Below are positions 8,973 to 17,614 of a stretch of 63,688 bases of DNA, in pieces (the first letter of the stretch is position 1; every line of letters starts with the position of its first letter). Under the pieces are notes generated by a model. The model did not search any database and was not told where the DNA came from. It saw only the letters and a list, made by a program, of their open reading frames with translations. Both the position numbers and the translations under genes were made by a program. The DNA is from Ectothiorhodospiraceae bacterium. Its GTDB lineage: Bacteria > Pseudomonadota > Gammaproteobacteria > Nitrococcales > Halorhodospiraceae. The DNA lies in NCBI GenBank assembly GCA_003552625.1, contig PUNM01000065.1, forward strand, positions 1 to 63,688, read 5' to 3'.

Positions 8973-10402
8973 CCACCAGTCCCGGCGCCGCCGGCCACCG
9001 CCTGGGCGTGGAGCGCCTCGCCGAGACAGGCGGTCAGCCGCCGGGCAGCGTCGAGGTGGAGAAATTCGTCGGGCCCGTGTGAATTCGACCCCGGACCGGC
9101 GACACCGGTTATGAAATAGTCGGCCGCCGGAAAGCGGGCCTGGAGCCAATTGATCAGCGGAATGGTACCGCCCTCGCCCATGTGCACCGGCTCCACGCCG
9201 AAGTGCGCCATCGAGGCTGCCTCCAGTGCCTCGGCCAACCACGGCGCCGGCTCCGGGGCCGCCCAACCGGAGGCGACGGCATCGACCTCGAAGCGAACCC
9301 GCGCCCGCGCCGGCGGATCCGCAGTGAGAAGGGCCTGCACCCCCTCGGCTACCGCCTCCGCATCAGCCGTCGGCGGCAGACGCAAAGCGATCTTCGTGGC
9401 CGTGAAGGGGCGCAGCACGTTGCCGGCAGCCTCAATCGGCGGCAGACCCTCCGCACCGACGACCTCCAAGGCCGCCCGCCAGCTGCGATCGAGGATTCGT
9501 TCAGCCGGATCGGCCGACTGCGGCTCAACACCCTGCAGGAACGGGTAGCGCTCCCGGGTCAGTTCACCGAGCACAGCTCCTGCGTGCTCCGCCTGGCGGC
9601 GCCGCAGCTCCGGGATTTCGACACGGCAAAGCTGCGGAAGGATCTCTCCGCTGTGCACGTCTTCCAAGCGCCCCAGTACAGAGCGCAGTACCCGGAAGCT
9701 CGAGGGGACGATTCCGCCCGCGTCGCCGGAATGCACGCCCTCCCGGAGCACGTCCACCCGCAGCGTCCCGGTGATCATCCCGCGCAGCGAGGTTGTGCAC
9801 CAGAGCCGATCGTATGTCCCGCAGCCGGCATCGGGGCAGACAATCAGATCCGGCTGCCCGATTCGCCCGGCCAGGTGATCCAGGTAGGCGGGGAGGTCGA
9901 AGCTGCCACTCTCCTCACACGCCTCGATGACGAAAACGCAGCGCGGGTGGCGAAGCCCGGCTTCGCGCACCGCAGCAAGGGCCACAACGGCCGAGAAGAG
10001 CGCATACCCATCGTCCACCGCCCCACGCCCGTAGAGACGCCCCTCCCGCACAACCGGCTGCCAGGGCCCCAACCCGGCCGACCACCCGGTGTTCTCGGGC
10101 TGCTTATCCAGATGGCCGTAGATCAAAGCCGTTCCGGCAGCGTTATCGCTACCGGGAAGATCAACGAAGAGAAGCGGCGTTCGCCCCTCCAGCCGCTCGA
10201 TGGATACCTCCGCCGTGGGCAGATGGTGGCGACAGAACCGGGCGCCGAGCTCCATCGCCGCCTCCAGGTGGCCATTGTCAGCCCAGCCGGGATCGAAGTG
10301 GGGGGATTTGGCGGGGATCTCTACGAACGCCTCCAGAGCCGGTAGCGCCTCCCGGTCCCAGAGTTCCGCCACTCGCTGTGTGTCGAGCCCGCTATGTACC
10401 AC
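8969..10402 (-). CDS. M20 family metallopeptidase (dipeptidase-like)
   Basis: Zinc hydrolase of the M20/ArgE/CNDP group. The metal and catalytic segments are in order: YGHLDKQP with the first His/Asp, GRGAVDDGYA with the bridging Asp, EACEESGS with the general-base Glu and metal Glu, and SNSHGPDEFLHL near the end with the last His. About 477 residues. GTG 10402 (VVHSGLDTQRVAELWD) was chosen because an AGGAGG lies six bases upstream; the frame is open further up but that part is basic, low-complexity sequence. It overlaps the macro-domain gene end by 11 bases. Substrate is not evident; peptidases of this length often cleave dipeptides. Confidence 0.85.
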   Translation of the reverse strand: MVHSGLDTQRVAELWDREALPALEAFVEIPAKSPHFDPGWADNGHLEAAMELGARFCRHHLPTAEVSIERLEGRTPLLFVDLPGSDNAAGTALIYGHLDKQPENTGWSAGLGPWQPVVREGRLYGRGAVDDGYALFSAVVALAAVREAGLRHPRCVFVIEACEESGSFDLPAYLDHLAGRIGQPDLIVCPDAGCGTYDRLWCTTSLRGMITGTLRVDVLREGVHSGDAGGIVPSSFRVLRSVLGRLEDVHSGEILPQLCRVEIPELRRRQAEHAGAVLGELTRERYPFLQGVEPQSADPAERILDRSWRAALEVVGAEGLPPIEAAGNVLRPFTATKIALRLPPTADAEAVAEGVQALLTADPPARARVRFEVDAVASGWAAPEPAPWLAEALEAASMAHFGVEPVHMGEGGTIPLINWLQARFPAADYFITGVAGPGSNSHGPDEFLHLDAARRLTACLGEALHAQAVAGGAGTGG

Positions 10403-10931
10403 CGTACGCCTCCTGATCGTCAACGATCGACTGAGCCTCCGCCTGCGCCTTACGATCCGGGACCACCAGGCAAACCCGGCGCACCTGCCGCAGCGCCGAG
10501 GCCTGCTCACGAATCGCCCCGCACGCAACCCGCACGCCACGCTCGAAGGGAAAACCGAATGCCCCGGTACTGATGACCGGGAAAGCGATGCTCGTCACTC
10601 CGCGCTCCTCGGCCAGGTCGAGCGCATTGCGGTAACAATCAGCGAGCAGGCGCTCGCCCGGCTCATCAACCCCGTAGACTGGCCCGAGGCAGTGGATCAC
10701 ATACCGATTGGGCAGCTGGAAACCGTCGGTAATCACTGCCTGGCCAACCTCTATGGGCGCCAGCGGGCGACACGCCTCGTCCAGCTCCGGGCCGGCAGCC
10801 CGATGCAGGGCGCCGGCCACCCCTCCGCCCGGCTGGAGCCGGGCGTTGGCCGCATTGACCACCGCCTCGCAGTCATCCTGCCGGGCAATATCGCCGTAAC
10901 GCACTTCAATCTGCAGGACGCTGCCGTTCAT
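10392..10931 (-). CDS. Macro domain protein (ADP-ribose / O-acetyl-ADP-ribose hydrolase-like)
   Basis: A single macro domain of 179 residues. Key ligand-binding segments are VVNAANARLQPGGGVAGALHRAAG near residue 24 onward (Asn-Ala-Asn and the glycine-rich loop), RYVIHCLGPVYG, and the second loop FPVISTGAFGFPF. This matches MacroD/YmdB-type proteins that remove ADP-ribose from acidic side chains or deacetylate O-acetyl-ADP-ribose. The last bases overlap the M20 peptidase start. Regulation is not visible; the 69 bases upstream separate it from djlA. Confidence 0.9.
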   Translation of the reverse strand: MNGSVLQIEVRYGDIARQDDCEAVVNAANARLQPGGGVAGALHRAAGPELDEACRPLAPIEVGQAVITDGFQLPNRYVIHCLGPVYGVDEPGERLLADCYRNALDLAEERGVTSIAFPVISTGAFGFPFERGVRVACGAIREQASALRQVRRVCLVVPDRKAQAEAQSIVDDQEAYGGT

Positions 10932-11000
10932 GCGCTCCTCCCGGAACCTCGGTCAGCGATCAGGGATGGGACAAGCTACTGTACCGAGCACTTTAGCAGC

Positions 11001-11810
11001 TTACCCCGGGCCTTCGCGGGCTTCGAGGATCGCCTCGTAAGCCGCCCGGATCTGCCGCGTGCGCTCACTGGCCGCCTCCATCTCTGCCTCCGAGACGCCA
11101 CGAGAGACCAGGCGGTCCGGGTGGCTCCGACTGATAGCCCGACGATACGCCTTGCGCACCTCGTCCTCAGTGGCGTTGCGGTGCAACCCCAGGAGCCGGT
11201 AGGCATGGTCCAGAGTCGGCCGCACGCTGCGGCTGGCCGGGCCCCGATGCAAGGCTGCCAGGCGCGCCTCGAAATCCGCTTGCGAGACCCCCACCCGGCG
11301 CCAGACCCAGCGCAGGAGCCGCTCTCGGCGCGGATCCAGGCGGCCATCGGCAGTCGCCACCCGCAACTGGAACTCCAGAAACCGCGCCAGATCCTCCGGG
11401 CGCCGCCGCCCCAGCAGCCGCAACAGCCCAAGCAGGGGGCGCAGGGGCGCATCACGCTCCTTGCCTCGATTGAAGACCAGGATGGCGCGCTTGCGGCCCC
11501 TCTGGTCGAGCGGCAACTCACCGAAGACCCGCCGCGCCGCCGCGATCTCGCCCTCGCTGACCCGACCGTCGAGTTTGGCCACGTGGCCCATGGTCATCGC
11601 CGTCGTGCCGATATAGAGACGCTGCTCCCGGCTCAGGCCGCAACCATTCCAAACCAGCCCGATGATCTGTGTCAGCCGCACCCACTGATCCAGAGCCAGG
11701 CCGAGCAGCCCGCCCACCAGCGCGCCCCAGGCCCCGGCCACCAGCCACCCGGCGAGGGCCCCCAGCAAACGGCCCAACCATCGGCGCACCCATCGATAGG
11801 TCTGCAACAT
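11001..11810 (-). CDS. djlA: DnaJ-like membrane co-chaperone DjlA
   Basis: Inner-membrane J-domain co-chaperone for DnaK. The order is an N-terminal hydrophobic segment with glycine spacing (LGALAGWLVAGAWGALVGGL, about residues 16-35), a TerB-like all-helical domain (about 55-180) and a C-terminal J domain (about 200-269) that has the essential HPD in AISRSHPDRLVSRG. ATG 11810 (MLQTYRWVRRWLG) was chosen for the GAAGGTGA site upstream; an earlier ATG at 11864 would add 18 unlikely residues. The length of 269 is normal for DjlA. It is divergent from the lipid/photolyase operon across 142 bases. Confidence 0.93.
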   Translation of the reverse strand: MLQTYRWVRRWLGRLLGALAGWLVAGAWGALVGGLLGLALDQWVRLTQIIGLVWNGCGLSREQRLYIGTTAMTMGHVAKLDGRVSEGEIAAARRVFGELPLDQRGRKRAILVFNRGKERDAPLRPLLGLLRLLGRRRPEDLARFLEFQLRVATADGRLDPRRERLLRWVWRRVGVSQADFEARLAALHRGPASRSVRPTLDHAYRLLGLHRNATEDEVRKAYRRAISRSHPDRLVSRGVSEAEMEAASERTRQIRAAYEAILEAREGPG

Positions 11811-11886
11811 CCCGTCACCTTCCAGCGCGGGCCAAGGATACCCGAGGCGATCCGCCCAAGGCATCCCACTTGCATTGGCCTCGCTG

Positions 11887-11908
11887 TTTTACAATGCTTC
11901 TACAAAAA
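11887..11908 (+). promoter_or_regulatory. Two 11-bp direct repeats, candidate MerR/CarH-type operator
   Basis: TTTTACAATGC (11887-11897) and TTCTACAAAAA (11898-11908) are abutting direct repeats that share TTYTACAA. TACA-cored 11-bp direct repeats are the operator type reported for CarH-like MerR regulators, and such a regulator is the fourth gene of the operon starting 45 bases downstream. TTTACA (11888-11893) could double as a -35, but no convincing -10 follows. The binding role is inference. Confidence 0.5.
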
Positions 11909-11952
11909 ATGCCGCAAATCGATTTCCGCTACGCGCAACAGGAGGGTGCCCC

Positions 11953-13290
11953 TTGGAGAAACGGATTGCAGTCGTCGGCGGTGGAGTCGCAGGGACCAGC
12001 GCCGCCTGGATGCTCGCCAGACACCACCACGTCACCCTCTTTGAAGCCGAGCCTTACGTCGGCGGTCACACTTGTACCATTGATGCCCCGCTCTGTGACG
12101 GGACCTACCCGGTCGATACCGGCTTCATGGTCTTCAACCCTCGCAACTATCCGCACCTGTGCGCGCTTTTCAAGCATTTGGGCGTGGACGCGCAATATTC
12201 GGATATGTCTTTCTCTTGCGCCGACCGCGAGGACAATCTGGAATACAATGGTGAGAGCCTGCGCGGACTGTTAACACAGCGGTGGAATCTGCTGCGGCCG
12301 CGCTTTCTGCGCATGGTCCTCGATATCCTGCGCTTCAACCGCAGGGCCAAGCGTGACTTGGAACGGAGCCTGCCCGATGACACTGGCCTCGGCGAGTACC
12401 TCGCCGCCGGCCGCTACGGCACCAGCTTCCATCGCCACTACCTTTTGCCGATGGCTGCGGCAATCTGGTCCTGCACGCCGCAAAGCCTGCAGGACTTCCC
12501 CGCCCACCGATTCCTCGCCTTTTTCCGCAACCACGGGCTGCTCGACCTGGTGGATCGTCCGCAGTGGCTCACCGTCCGCGGGGGCGCCCGCACCTACATA
12601 GAGCGCCTGCTGCCCGCAATCCAGGAAGTGCGGACGGCAACCCCGGTCGACAGGATCGAACGTCCGGCCCCGGGGGACGTCCGCCTTCACGGCGAGAGGG
12701 GTGAACTGGGTCGGTTTGACGAGGTCGTCCTGGCCGCCCACGCCGACCAAAGTCTGGCCATGCTCGCCGAGCCCAGCGCGGAAGAACAGAAGATTCTGGG
12801 TGGCTGCCGCTTTCAACCCAACGAGGCGATCCTGCATACGGATTCTGCCGCCATGCCCATGCGCCGCGGCGCGTGGGCCAGCTGGAACCACATTAGCGCG
12901 GCCGACGCCGGATCCCGCCGGCCGGTCTCGGTTACCTACTGGCTCAATCGCCTGCAACGTGTTCCCAGCCATGAAGACGTCTTTGTCACACTGAATCCGG
13001 TCGATACCATCGCCGAAGAGCGCATTATCCGGCGCCTGAGCTTCACCCACCCGGTGCTGGACAAGGCAGCGGCCGCCTCCCAGGAGGCACTGCCCCGCAT
13101 CCAGGGCACAAACGCCACCTGGTACTGCGGCGCCTGGACCGGATACGGCTTCCACGAAGACGGAATCCGATCCGCGGTCCAGGTCGCTGAGCGCCTTGGC
13201 GCACCGCCTCCGTGGGGCAGTGCCCCGGAATCGGCAGTGGACACTCTGGATACGGCAGGACAAAGCACGCCCGCGGGGGTGCCGGCATGA
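11953..13290 (+). CDS. FAD-dependent oxidoreductase (COG2907-type, amine-oxidase fold)
   Basis: Predicted flavoprotein with an N-terminal Rossmann dinucleotide site (AVVGGGVAGTSAAWMLA, residues about 6-22) followed by FEAEPYVGGHT, the FAD-ribose-binding acidic residue and arginine-free GGH motif of this group. It is about 445 residues. TTG 11953 was chosen because AGGAGGG sits seven bases upstream (11940-11946) and the Rossmann fold begins immediately. It is the first gene of a five-gene run; its stop overlaps the DUF1365 ATG (ATGA). Homologues sit beside Cfa-like methyltransferases and DUF1365 in many bacteria, which suggests oxidation or desaturation of phospholipid acyl chains; that role is inference. 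Confidence 0.85.
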   Translation: MEKRIAVVGGGVAGTSAAWMLARHHHVTLFEAEPYVGGHTCTIDAPLCDGTYPVDTGFMVFNPRNYPHLCALFKHLGVDAQYSDMSFSCADREDNLEYNGESLRGLLTQRWNLLRPRFLRMVLDILRFNRRAKRDLERSLPDDTGLGEYLAAGRYGTSFHRHYLLPMAAAIWSCTPQSLQDFPAHRFLAFFRNHGLLDLVDRPQWLTVRGGARTYIERLLPAIQEVRTATPVDRIERPAPGDVRLHGERGELGRFDEVVLAAHADQSLAMLAEPSAEEQKILGGCRFQPNEAILHTDSAAMPMRRGAWASWNHISAADAGSRRPVSVTYWLNRLQRVPSHEDVFVTLNPVDTIAEERIIRRLSFTHPVLDKAAAASQEALPRIQGTNATWYCGAWTGYGFHEDGIRSAVQVAERLGAPPPWGSAPESAVDTLDTAGQSTPAGVPA

Positions 13291-14051
13291 TCGAGGCCCC
13301 GGCCCTGTTCGTCGGCGGGATCACTCACCGGCGCCTGATCCATCCGACCTACGAATTCCGCTATCGCTATGTCGCGTTCCTGCTGGACATCGACGGCCTG
13401 GAAGCACTCGACCGCAAGTGCCGCCTGTTCACCTACAACCGGCGTGGCCCCATCAGCCTGCTCGACCGGGATTACGGCCCAAGGGACGGAACGCCGCTAA
13501 GGCCCTGGATCGACAGCATCCTTCGCGAGCGAGGACTCCATCAGGCCGACGGGCGGGTCCTGCTGCTCACAGTGCCCCGGGTCCTGAACTCCGCCTTCAA
13601 CCCGCTATCGGTCTGGCTTTGCCTCGATCGCCAGGACCGCCCGAGGGCGGCCCTGGCGGAGGTACACAACACCTTCGGCGAGGTCTACGGCTACCTGCTT
13701 CACCAGGATGGCGAGCCATTGAGCTTCCCGATCCGCAGCCGTGCCGCCAAGGTTTTCCACGTCTCGCCATTCCTGCCCCGGGATGGCGAATACCGTTTTC
13801 GAATCTCCCAGCCCGGGGCGCAGCTCGGAATATCCATTGGCTACTTCGGCGACGAGGGGCACCGCCTGACCGCAGTGCAGCAGGGTACGCGGCGGCCGCT
13901 CACTGATGCCCAGCTATGGCGGCTGTTGGGCCGGCTACCGCCCCCCGGGCTGCGCGCTTTCGGCGCTATACACTGGCAGGCGCTCAAGATTTACCTGCGC
14001 GGGGGCACCGTCTACCCGAAACCGGACCGACCCGAGGAGCTCGTTGGATGA
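13287..14051 (+). CDS. DUF1365 family protein
   Basis: Conserved protein of unknown biochemical function, 254 residues. The family's features are present: LFVGGITHRRLIHPTYEFRYR at the N-terminus, FNPLSVWLC and the central EVHNTFGEVYGYLL, KVFHVSPFLP. ATG 13287 overlaps the upstream stop (ATGA) and the stop overlaps the next start (ATGA), so it is translationally coupled both ways. DUF1365 genes nearly always neighbour the COG2907 oxidoreductase and a Cfa-family methyltransferase, so an accessory lipid role is likely but unproven. Confidence 0.88.
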   Translation: MIEAPALFVGGITHRRLIHPTYEFRYRYVAFLLDIDGLEALDRKCRLFTYNRRGPISLLDRDYGPRDGTPLRPWIDSILRERGLHQADGRVLLLTVPRVLNSAFNPLSVWLCLDRQDRPRAALAEVHNTFGEVYGYLLHQDGEPLSFPIRSRAAKVFHVSPFLPRDGEYRFRISQPGAQLGISIGYFGDEGHRLTAVQQGTRRPLTDAQLWRLLGRLPPPGLRAFGAIHWQALKIYLRGGTVYPKPDRPEELVG

Positions 14052-15268
14052 CACAGATCAGCGAGACGCAGACCACGCACGCCGCCGGAGTACCGCTGGG
14101 CGCGCGCCCCCTGGTCCACTGGCTGAGCCGCTTCCGTACGGGAGTGCTCAAGCTCCAGCTCCCGAACGGCACCGTGCTGACCTTCCGTGGAACCGAGGAA
14201 GGCCCCACCGCCGAACTCCACGTTCAGAACCCAGCGCGGCTTGTCCTGCGCGTCCTCCATCGCGGTGATATCGGCTTCGCGGAGAGCTACATGGCCGGGG
14301 AGTGGGACACCCCGAATCTAGCCTCGCTGATTGCGGTTCTCGCGAGCAATGAGCACGCGTACAACGCGTCGCCGGCCGGCCGCTGGTACTCGCGGCTGAC
14401 CCTGGAACTCGGGCATCGACTGCGGGCCAACACCCTGCGCGGAAGCCGACGAAATATCGCCTACCACTACGACCTCGGCAATGCGTTCTATCGGCTTTGG
14501 CTGGATGAGACCATGACCTATTCGGCCGCCCTGTTCGAGCGTCCGGAACAGGATCTGGCGGCTGCGCAGCGCAACAAGTACCGGCAAACCCTGAAGGACC
14601 TGGGTGCGCAGCCCGGGGACCACGTCCTGGAGATTGGCTGCGGCTGGGGCGGTTTTGCCGAAGAAGCCGCACGGGCCGGCACGACGGTTACCGGCGTCAC
14701 CCTCTCCCGCGAGCAGCTCGACTGGGCGCAGCAACGCCTGGCCCGCACCGGGCTGATTGAACGCACCAATCTCCGCCTTGAGGACTACCGCCAGGTCCGG
14801 GGGCAGTTCGACCATATCGTCTCGATCGAGATGTTCGAGGCGGTCGGGGCAGAGCACTGGGAGACATTCTTCGCCTCCGTCTACCGCTGCCTGCGTCCGG
14901 GGGGACGAGCCGTACTCCAGATCATCACGATCGATGAGGCGGCCTTCCCGGTTTACCAGGCCGGGCCGGACTTCATTCAGGTCTACATCTTCCCGGGTGG
15001 AATGCTGCCGACGGAACGCCACGTCCGCGAGGGACTTGAACACGCCGGTCTTCACTGCGAGAAGGTCACTCGACACGGCGCCGACTACGCCGACACCCTG
15101 GCCGCGTGGCATGCACGCTTCCTGGAGGTGAGCCCGCAGATCGCCGAGCAGGGGTTCGATCTGCGCTTCCGGCGCATGTGGCGCTACTACCTCGGCTACT
15201 GCGAGGGCGGTTTCCGGTGCGGGCGCATCAACCTGCACCGCTTCGTGGCGCGGCGCCCCGATGAGTGA
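14048..15268 (+). CDS. Cyclopropane-fatty-acyl-phospholipid-synthase-like methyltransferase
   Basis: SAM-dependent methyltransferase of the Cfa family acting on phospholipid acyl chains, 406 residues. Motif I is VLEIGCGWGGFAEEA (193-207), preceded by NIAYHYDLGNAFYRLWLD. Compared with E. coli Cfa, the cysteine of the YSCAY segment (Cys139, bicarbonate site) is Ala160 in MTYSAALF, and the LLHTIG histidine (His266) is replaced in VLQIITID, whereas the MFE glutamate (Glu264) and the GADY tyrosine are kept. Because the bicarbonate site is altered, a product other than a cyclopropane (for example a methylated unsaturated chain as made by UfaM/BfaA-type relatives) is possible. The start overlaps the DUF1365 stop and the end overlaps the MerR start. 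Confidence 0.87.
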   Translation: MTQISETQTTHAAGVPLGARPLVHWLSRFRTGVLKLQLPNGTVLTFRGTEEGPTAELHVQNPARLVLRVLHRGDIGFAESYMAGEWDTPNLASLIAVLASNEHAYNASPAGRWYSRLTLELGHRLRANTLRGSRRNIAYHYDLGNAFYRLWLDETMTYSAALFERPEQDLAAAQRNKYRQTLKDLGAQPGDHVLEIGCGWGGFAEEAARAGTTVTGVTLSREQLDWAQQRLARTGLIERTNLRLEDYRQVRGQFDHIVSIEMFEAVGAEHWETFFASVYRCLRPGGRAVLQIITIDEAAFPVYQAGPDFIQVYIFPGGMLPTERHVREGLEHAGLHCEKVTRHGADYADTLAAWHARFLEVSPQIAEQGFDLRFRRMWRYYLGYCEGGFRCGRINLHRFVARRPDE

Positions 15269-16178
15269 CCCGGACCAGCACGCGGTCTACCCGATTCGCA
15301 CGGTTGCGGAGCTGACCGGCATCAACCCCGTCACGCTCCGGGCCTGGGAGCGCCGTTACGGGCTGATCCGACCGCAACGCACGGAAAAGGGCCATCGCCT
15401 CTACACTGAGGCTGATATCCAGCGCATCCGGCACATCGTTGCGCTTCTCGACCGGGGCATACTCATCAGCCGAGCACGGGAGATCCTCGCGAACGACCCG
15501 GAGCCGGAGGACACGACCCTTACCCAGGAATCTGATCCATGGCCGGCATGGCAGCAGCGCCTGGACGGGGCACTGGCACGTTTCGAGCCGGCAGCTTTGG
15601 ATGGCGCCCTCGGAGAGCTGCTCAGCCTTTACCCCTTGGACCGGGCCGCAGCCCATGTCCTGATCCCGACGCTGGAGTCGCGCCTCGCGGGCAACCTTGA
15701 GGCGGCAGCGGAGGGGCAACTGCTCGCCGTCTATCTGCGCGGACGCCTGGGCCATTTGATCAACCGCACCCAGCCCCACGGTCATGGCCTCCGCCTACTG
15801 CTTGCGACACCGGCGGACGGGGGCGAAGCCACTGCCACCGCGACGATCCGCCAGATCGTGTTCGGGCTGACCGCCCTGGCCCTCGGGCACCGCCCCACCC
15901 TGCTCGGGGAGGACGTCCCCGCAGGGGCCATCATCGCTGGCGCCCGCCGCGCGCGTGCCGACCGGGTCATCCTTCACGGCGGTACCCGGCCCGGTGCGCA
16001 ATGGCAACGCACCGTCGCTGCCGTCGCGGCGGCTTGGCCCGAGCAGCTGGCTATTGCCGGCCCGGCCGCCGATTCGCCCGCGTTTCTCCCCCCCGAGGCG
16101 ACCCGACTGAGTGGTGACCCGCAACAGGCGTGTCGCTACCTGGATCGCATGCCGGACAACTCGCAGGGGGAGGCGTGA
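15261..16178 (+). CDS. MerR family transcriptional regulator, CarH/MlrA-like, without cobalamin motifs
   Basis: The N-terminal winged helix is of the CarH/MlrA type: VAELTGINPVTLRAWERRYG (15-34) followed by LIRPQRTEKGHRLYTEADIQ. A helical segment (about 93-170) resembles the cobalamin-cap bundle of CarH, but the Trp and Glu-His pair used to hold adenosylcobalamin are absent (LAGNLEAAAEGQLLAV reads Leu and Glu-Gly there). The C-terminal part (about 175-300) has a Rossmann-like pattern without the Asp-x-His-x-x-Gly cobalamin ligand. So it is probably a B12-independent regulator. It overlaps the methyltransferase end by eight bases and the photolyase start by four. The 11-bp repeats at 11887-11908 are a plausible target. 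Confidence 0.88.
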   Translation: MSDPDQHAVYPIRTVAELTGINPVTLRAWERRYGLIRPQRTEKGHRLYTEADIQRIRHIVALLDRGILISRAREILANDPEPEDTTLTQESDPWPAWQQRLDGALARFEPAALDGALGELLSLYPLDRAAAHVLIPTLESRLAGNLEAAAEGQLLAVYLRGRLGHLINRTQPHGHGLRLLLATPADGGEATATATIRQIVFGLTALALGHRPTLLGEDVPAGAIIAGARRARADRVILHGGTRPGAQWQRTVAAVAAAWPEQLAIAGPAADSPAFLPPEATRLSGDPQQACRYLDRMPDNSQGEA

Positions 16179-17605
16179 ATACCGCGATTGTTTGGCTGCG
16201 CCGCGACCTGCGGCTCCACGATCAACCGGCGTTCCGATGCGCCGCCGCCCACGAACGACTGCTGCCGCTGTATGTCCACGACCCCGACGGGTACGCGGCC
16301 CATGCCGGGGAGGCCTCGCGCTGGTGGTTGCACCACAGCCTGGCAGCGCTGGCCGGGCGGCTTGCGGAGGCGGGCAGCCGACTGCATCTGGATGTAGGGG
16401 ACAGCGGGACCGTGCTCGCGGGGTGGGCCCAGGCGGTCGGCGCCGTCGCAATCTACACCACCTACCGCGCCGACCCCGGGGACGAAGCGGAGATCGCCCG
16501 GGTCCGCCAGCACCTGGCCGACCAGGGCTTGTCATTGCACGCCGAAGCGGACGGGCTTCTCACCAACCCGTGGACGGTGCGCAATCGTGGCGGGCGCCCC
16601 TATCGGGCTTTCACGCCATTCTGGCGTAATGCAGCGGCCGATCTTTCGCCGCCGACACCGCAGGAGTGCCCGACTCTCCCGCCGGCTCCCGAGAGCCCAC
16701 CCCAATCGTTGTCGTTGCCGGCCCTCGGCCTGCTGTCTCCGATCCCGTGGCACACCAAGCTCCACGGTACCTGGCAGCCGGGAGAAACGGAGGCCCTGCA
16801 CCGTCTGGCCGGTTTCCTGAGCGAGGGAATCGGGTGCTATGCGACACAACGGGACCTCCCGGCCGTGGCCGGGACCTCTCGCCTGTCCCCGAGCTTGCAC
16901 TTCGGCGAGTTGAGTATCCGCGATCTCTGGCATCGGCTGAGCCGGGCCTCGGCAGCACAGCCTGAAGACGAGGACGGCATCGCGGCGTTCCGCAGCGAGC
17001 TCGGATGGCGCGAGTTTGCCTATCACCTGCTCGCCCAGGAGCCGGAACTCCATTCGCGTCCCTTTGACCGCCGGTTCGAGGCCTTTCCCTGGCGAGACGA
17101 CCCCCACGGAGCCCTGCTTCAGGCCTGGCGCGAAGGGAAGACCGGCATTCCCCTGGTGGATGCGGGGATGCGGGAACTCTGGGCAACGGGGTGGATGCAC
17201 AACCGCACGCGCATGGTCACCGGATCGTTCCTGGTCAAGAACCTGCGTCTCCCCTGGCAGTGGGGCGAGGCCTTCTTCCGGGATACGCTGGTGGACTGGG
17301 ACCCAGCCTCCAACAGCATGGGCTGGCAGTGGGTCACCGGGTGCGGAGCAGACGCAGCGCCCTACTTCCGTGTCTTTAACCCGGTACGCCAGGCCGAGCG
17401 ATTTGACCCGGACGGGGTGTACATCGCCCGCTGGGTCCCGGAACTGGCGAACTTGCCGCCGAAACACCGCCACCAGCCTTGGAGCGCGAGCGCCCAAGCG
17501 CTGGCGCAGGCTGGGGTCACTCTGGGGGTCACCTACCCCCGCCCGATCATCGACCTTCAGCAAAGCCGGAAAGAGGCGCTGGCGGCCTTCCAGACACTCG
17601 GTTAG
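16175..17605 (+). CDS. phrB: Deoxyribodipyrimidine photolyase (class I)
   Basis: Blue-light flavoenzyme that reverses UV-induced cyclobutane pyrimidine dimers. It is 476 residues. The N-terminal antenna domain begins TAIVWLRRDLRLHD, and the C-terminal FAD domain has GIPLVDAGMRELWATGWMHN, RMVTGSFLVKNLRLPW, FRDTLVDWDPASNSMGWQW and DAAPYFRVFNP, which carry the FAD and dimer contacts and the tryptophan chain. GTG 16175 overlaps the MerR stop (GTGA) and has GGGGGAGG upstream. The antenna (MTHF or other) is not distinguishable. Co-location with the MerR gene suggests light- or stress-induced expression. Confidence 0.95.
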   Translation: MNTAIVWLRRDLRLHDQPAFRCAAAHERLLPLYVHDPDGYAAHAGEASRWWLHHSLAALAGRLAEAGSRLHLDVGDSGTVLAGWAQAVGAVAIYTTYRADPGDEAEIARVRQHLADQGLSLHAEADGLLTNPWTVRNRGGRPYRAFTPFWRNAAADLSPPTPQECPTLPPAPESPPQSLSLPALGLLSPIPWHTKLHGTWQPGETEALHRLAGFLSEGIGCYATQRDLPAVAGTSRLSPSLHFGELSIRDLWHRLSRASAAQPEDEDGIAAFRSELGWREFAYHLLAQEPELHSRPFDRRFEAFPWRDDPHGALLQAWREGKTGIPLVDAGMRELWATGWMHNRTRMVTGSFLVKNLRLPWQWGEAFFRDTLVDWDPASNSMGWQWVTGCGADAAPYFRVFNPVRQAERFDPDGVYIARWVPELANLPPKHRHQPWSASAQALAQAGVTLGVTYPRPIIDLQQSRKEALAAFQTLG

Positions 17606-17614
17606 GGTAGAAGG

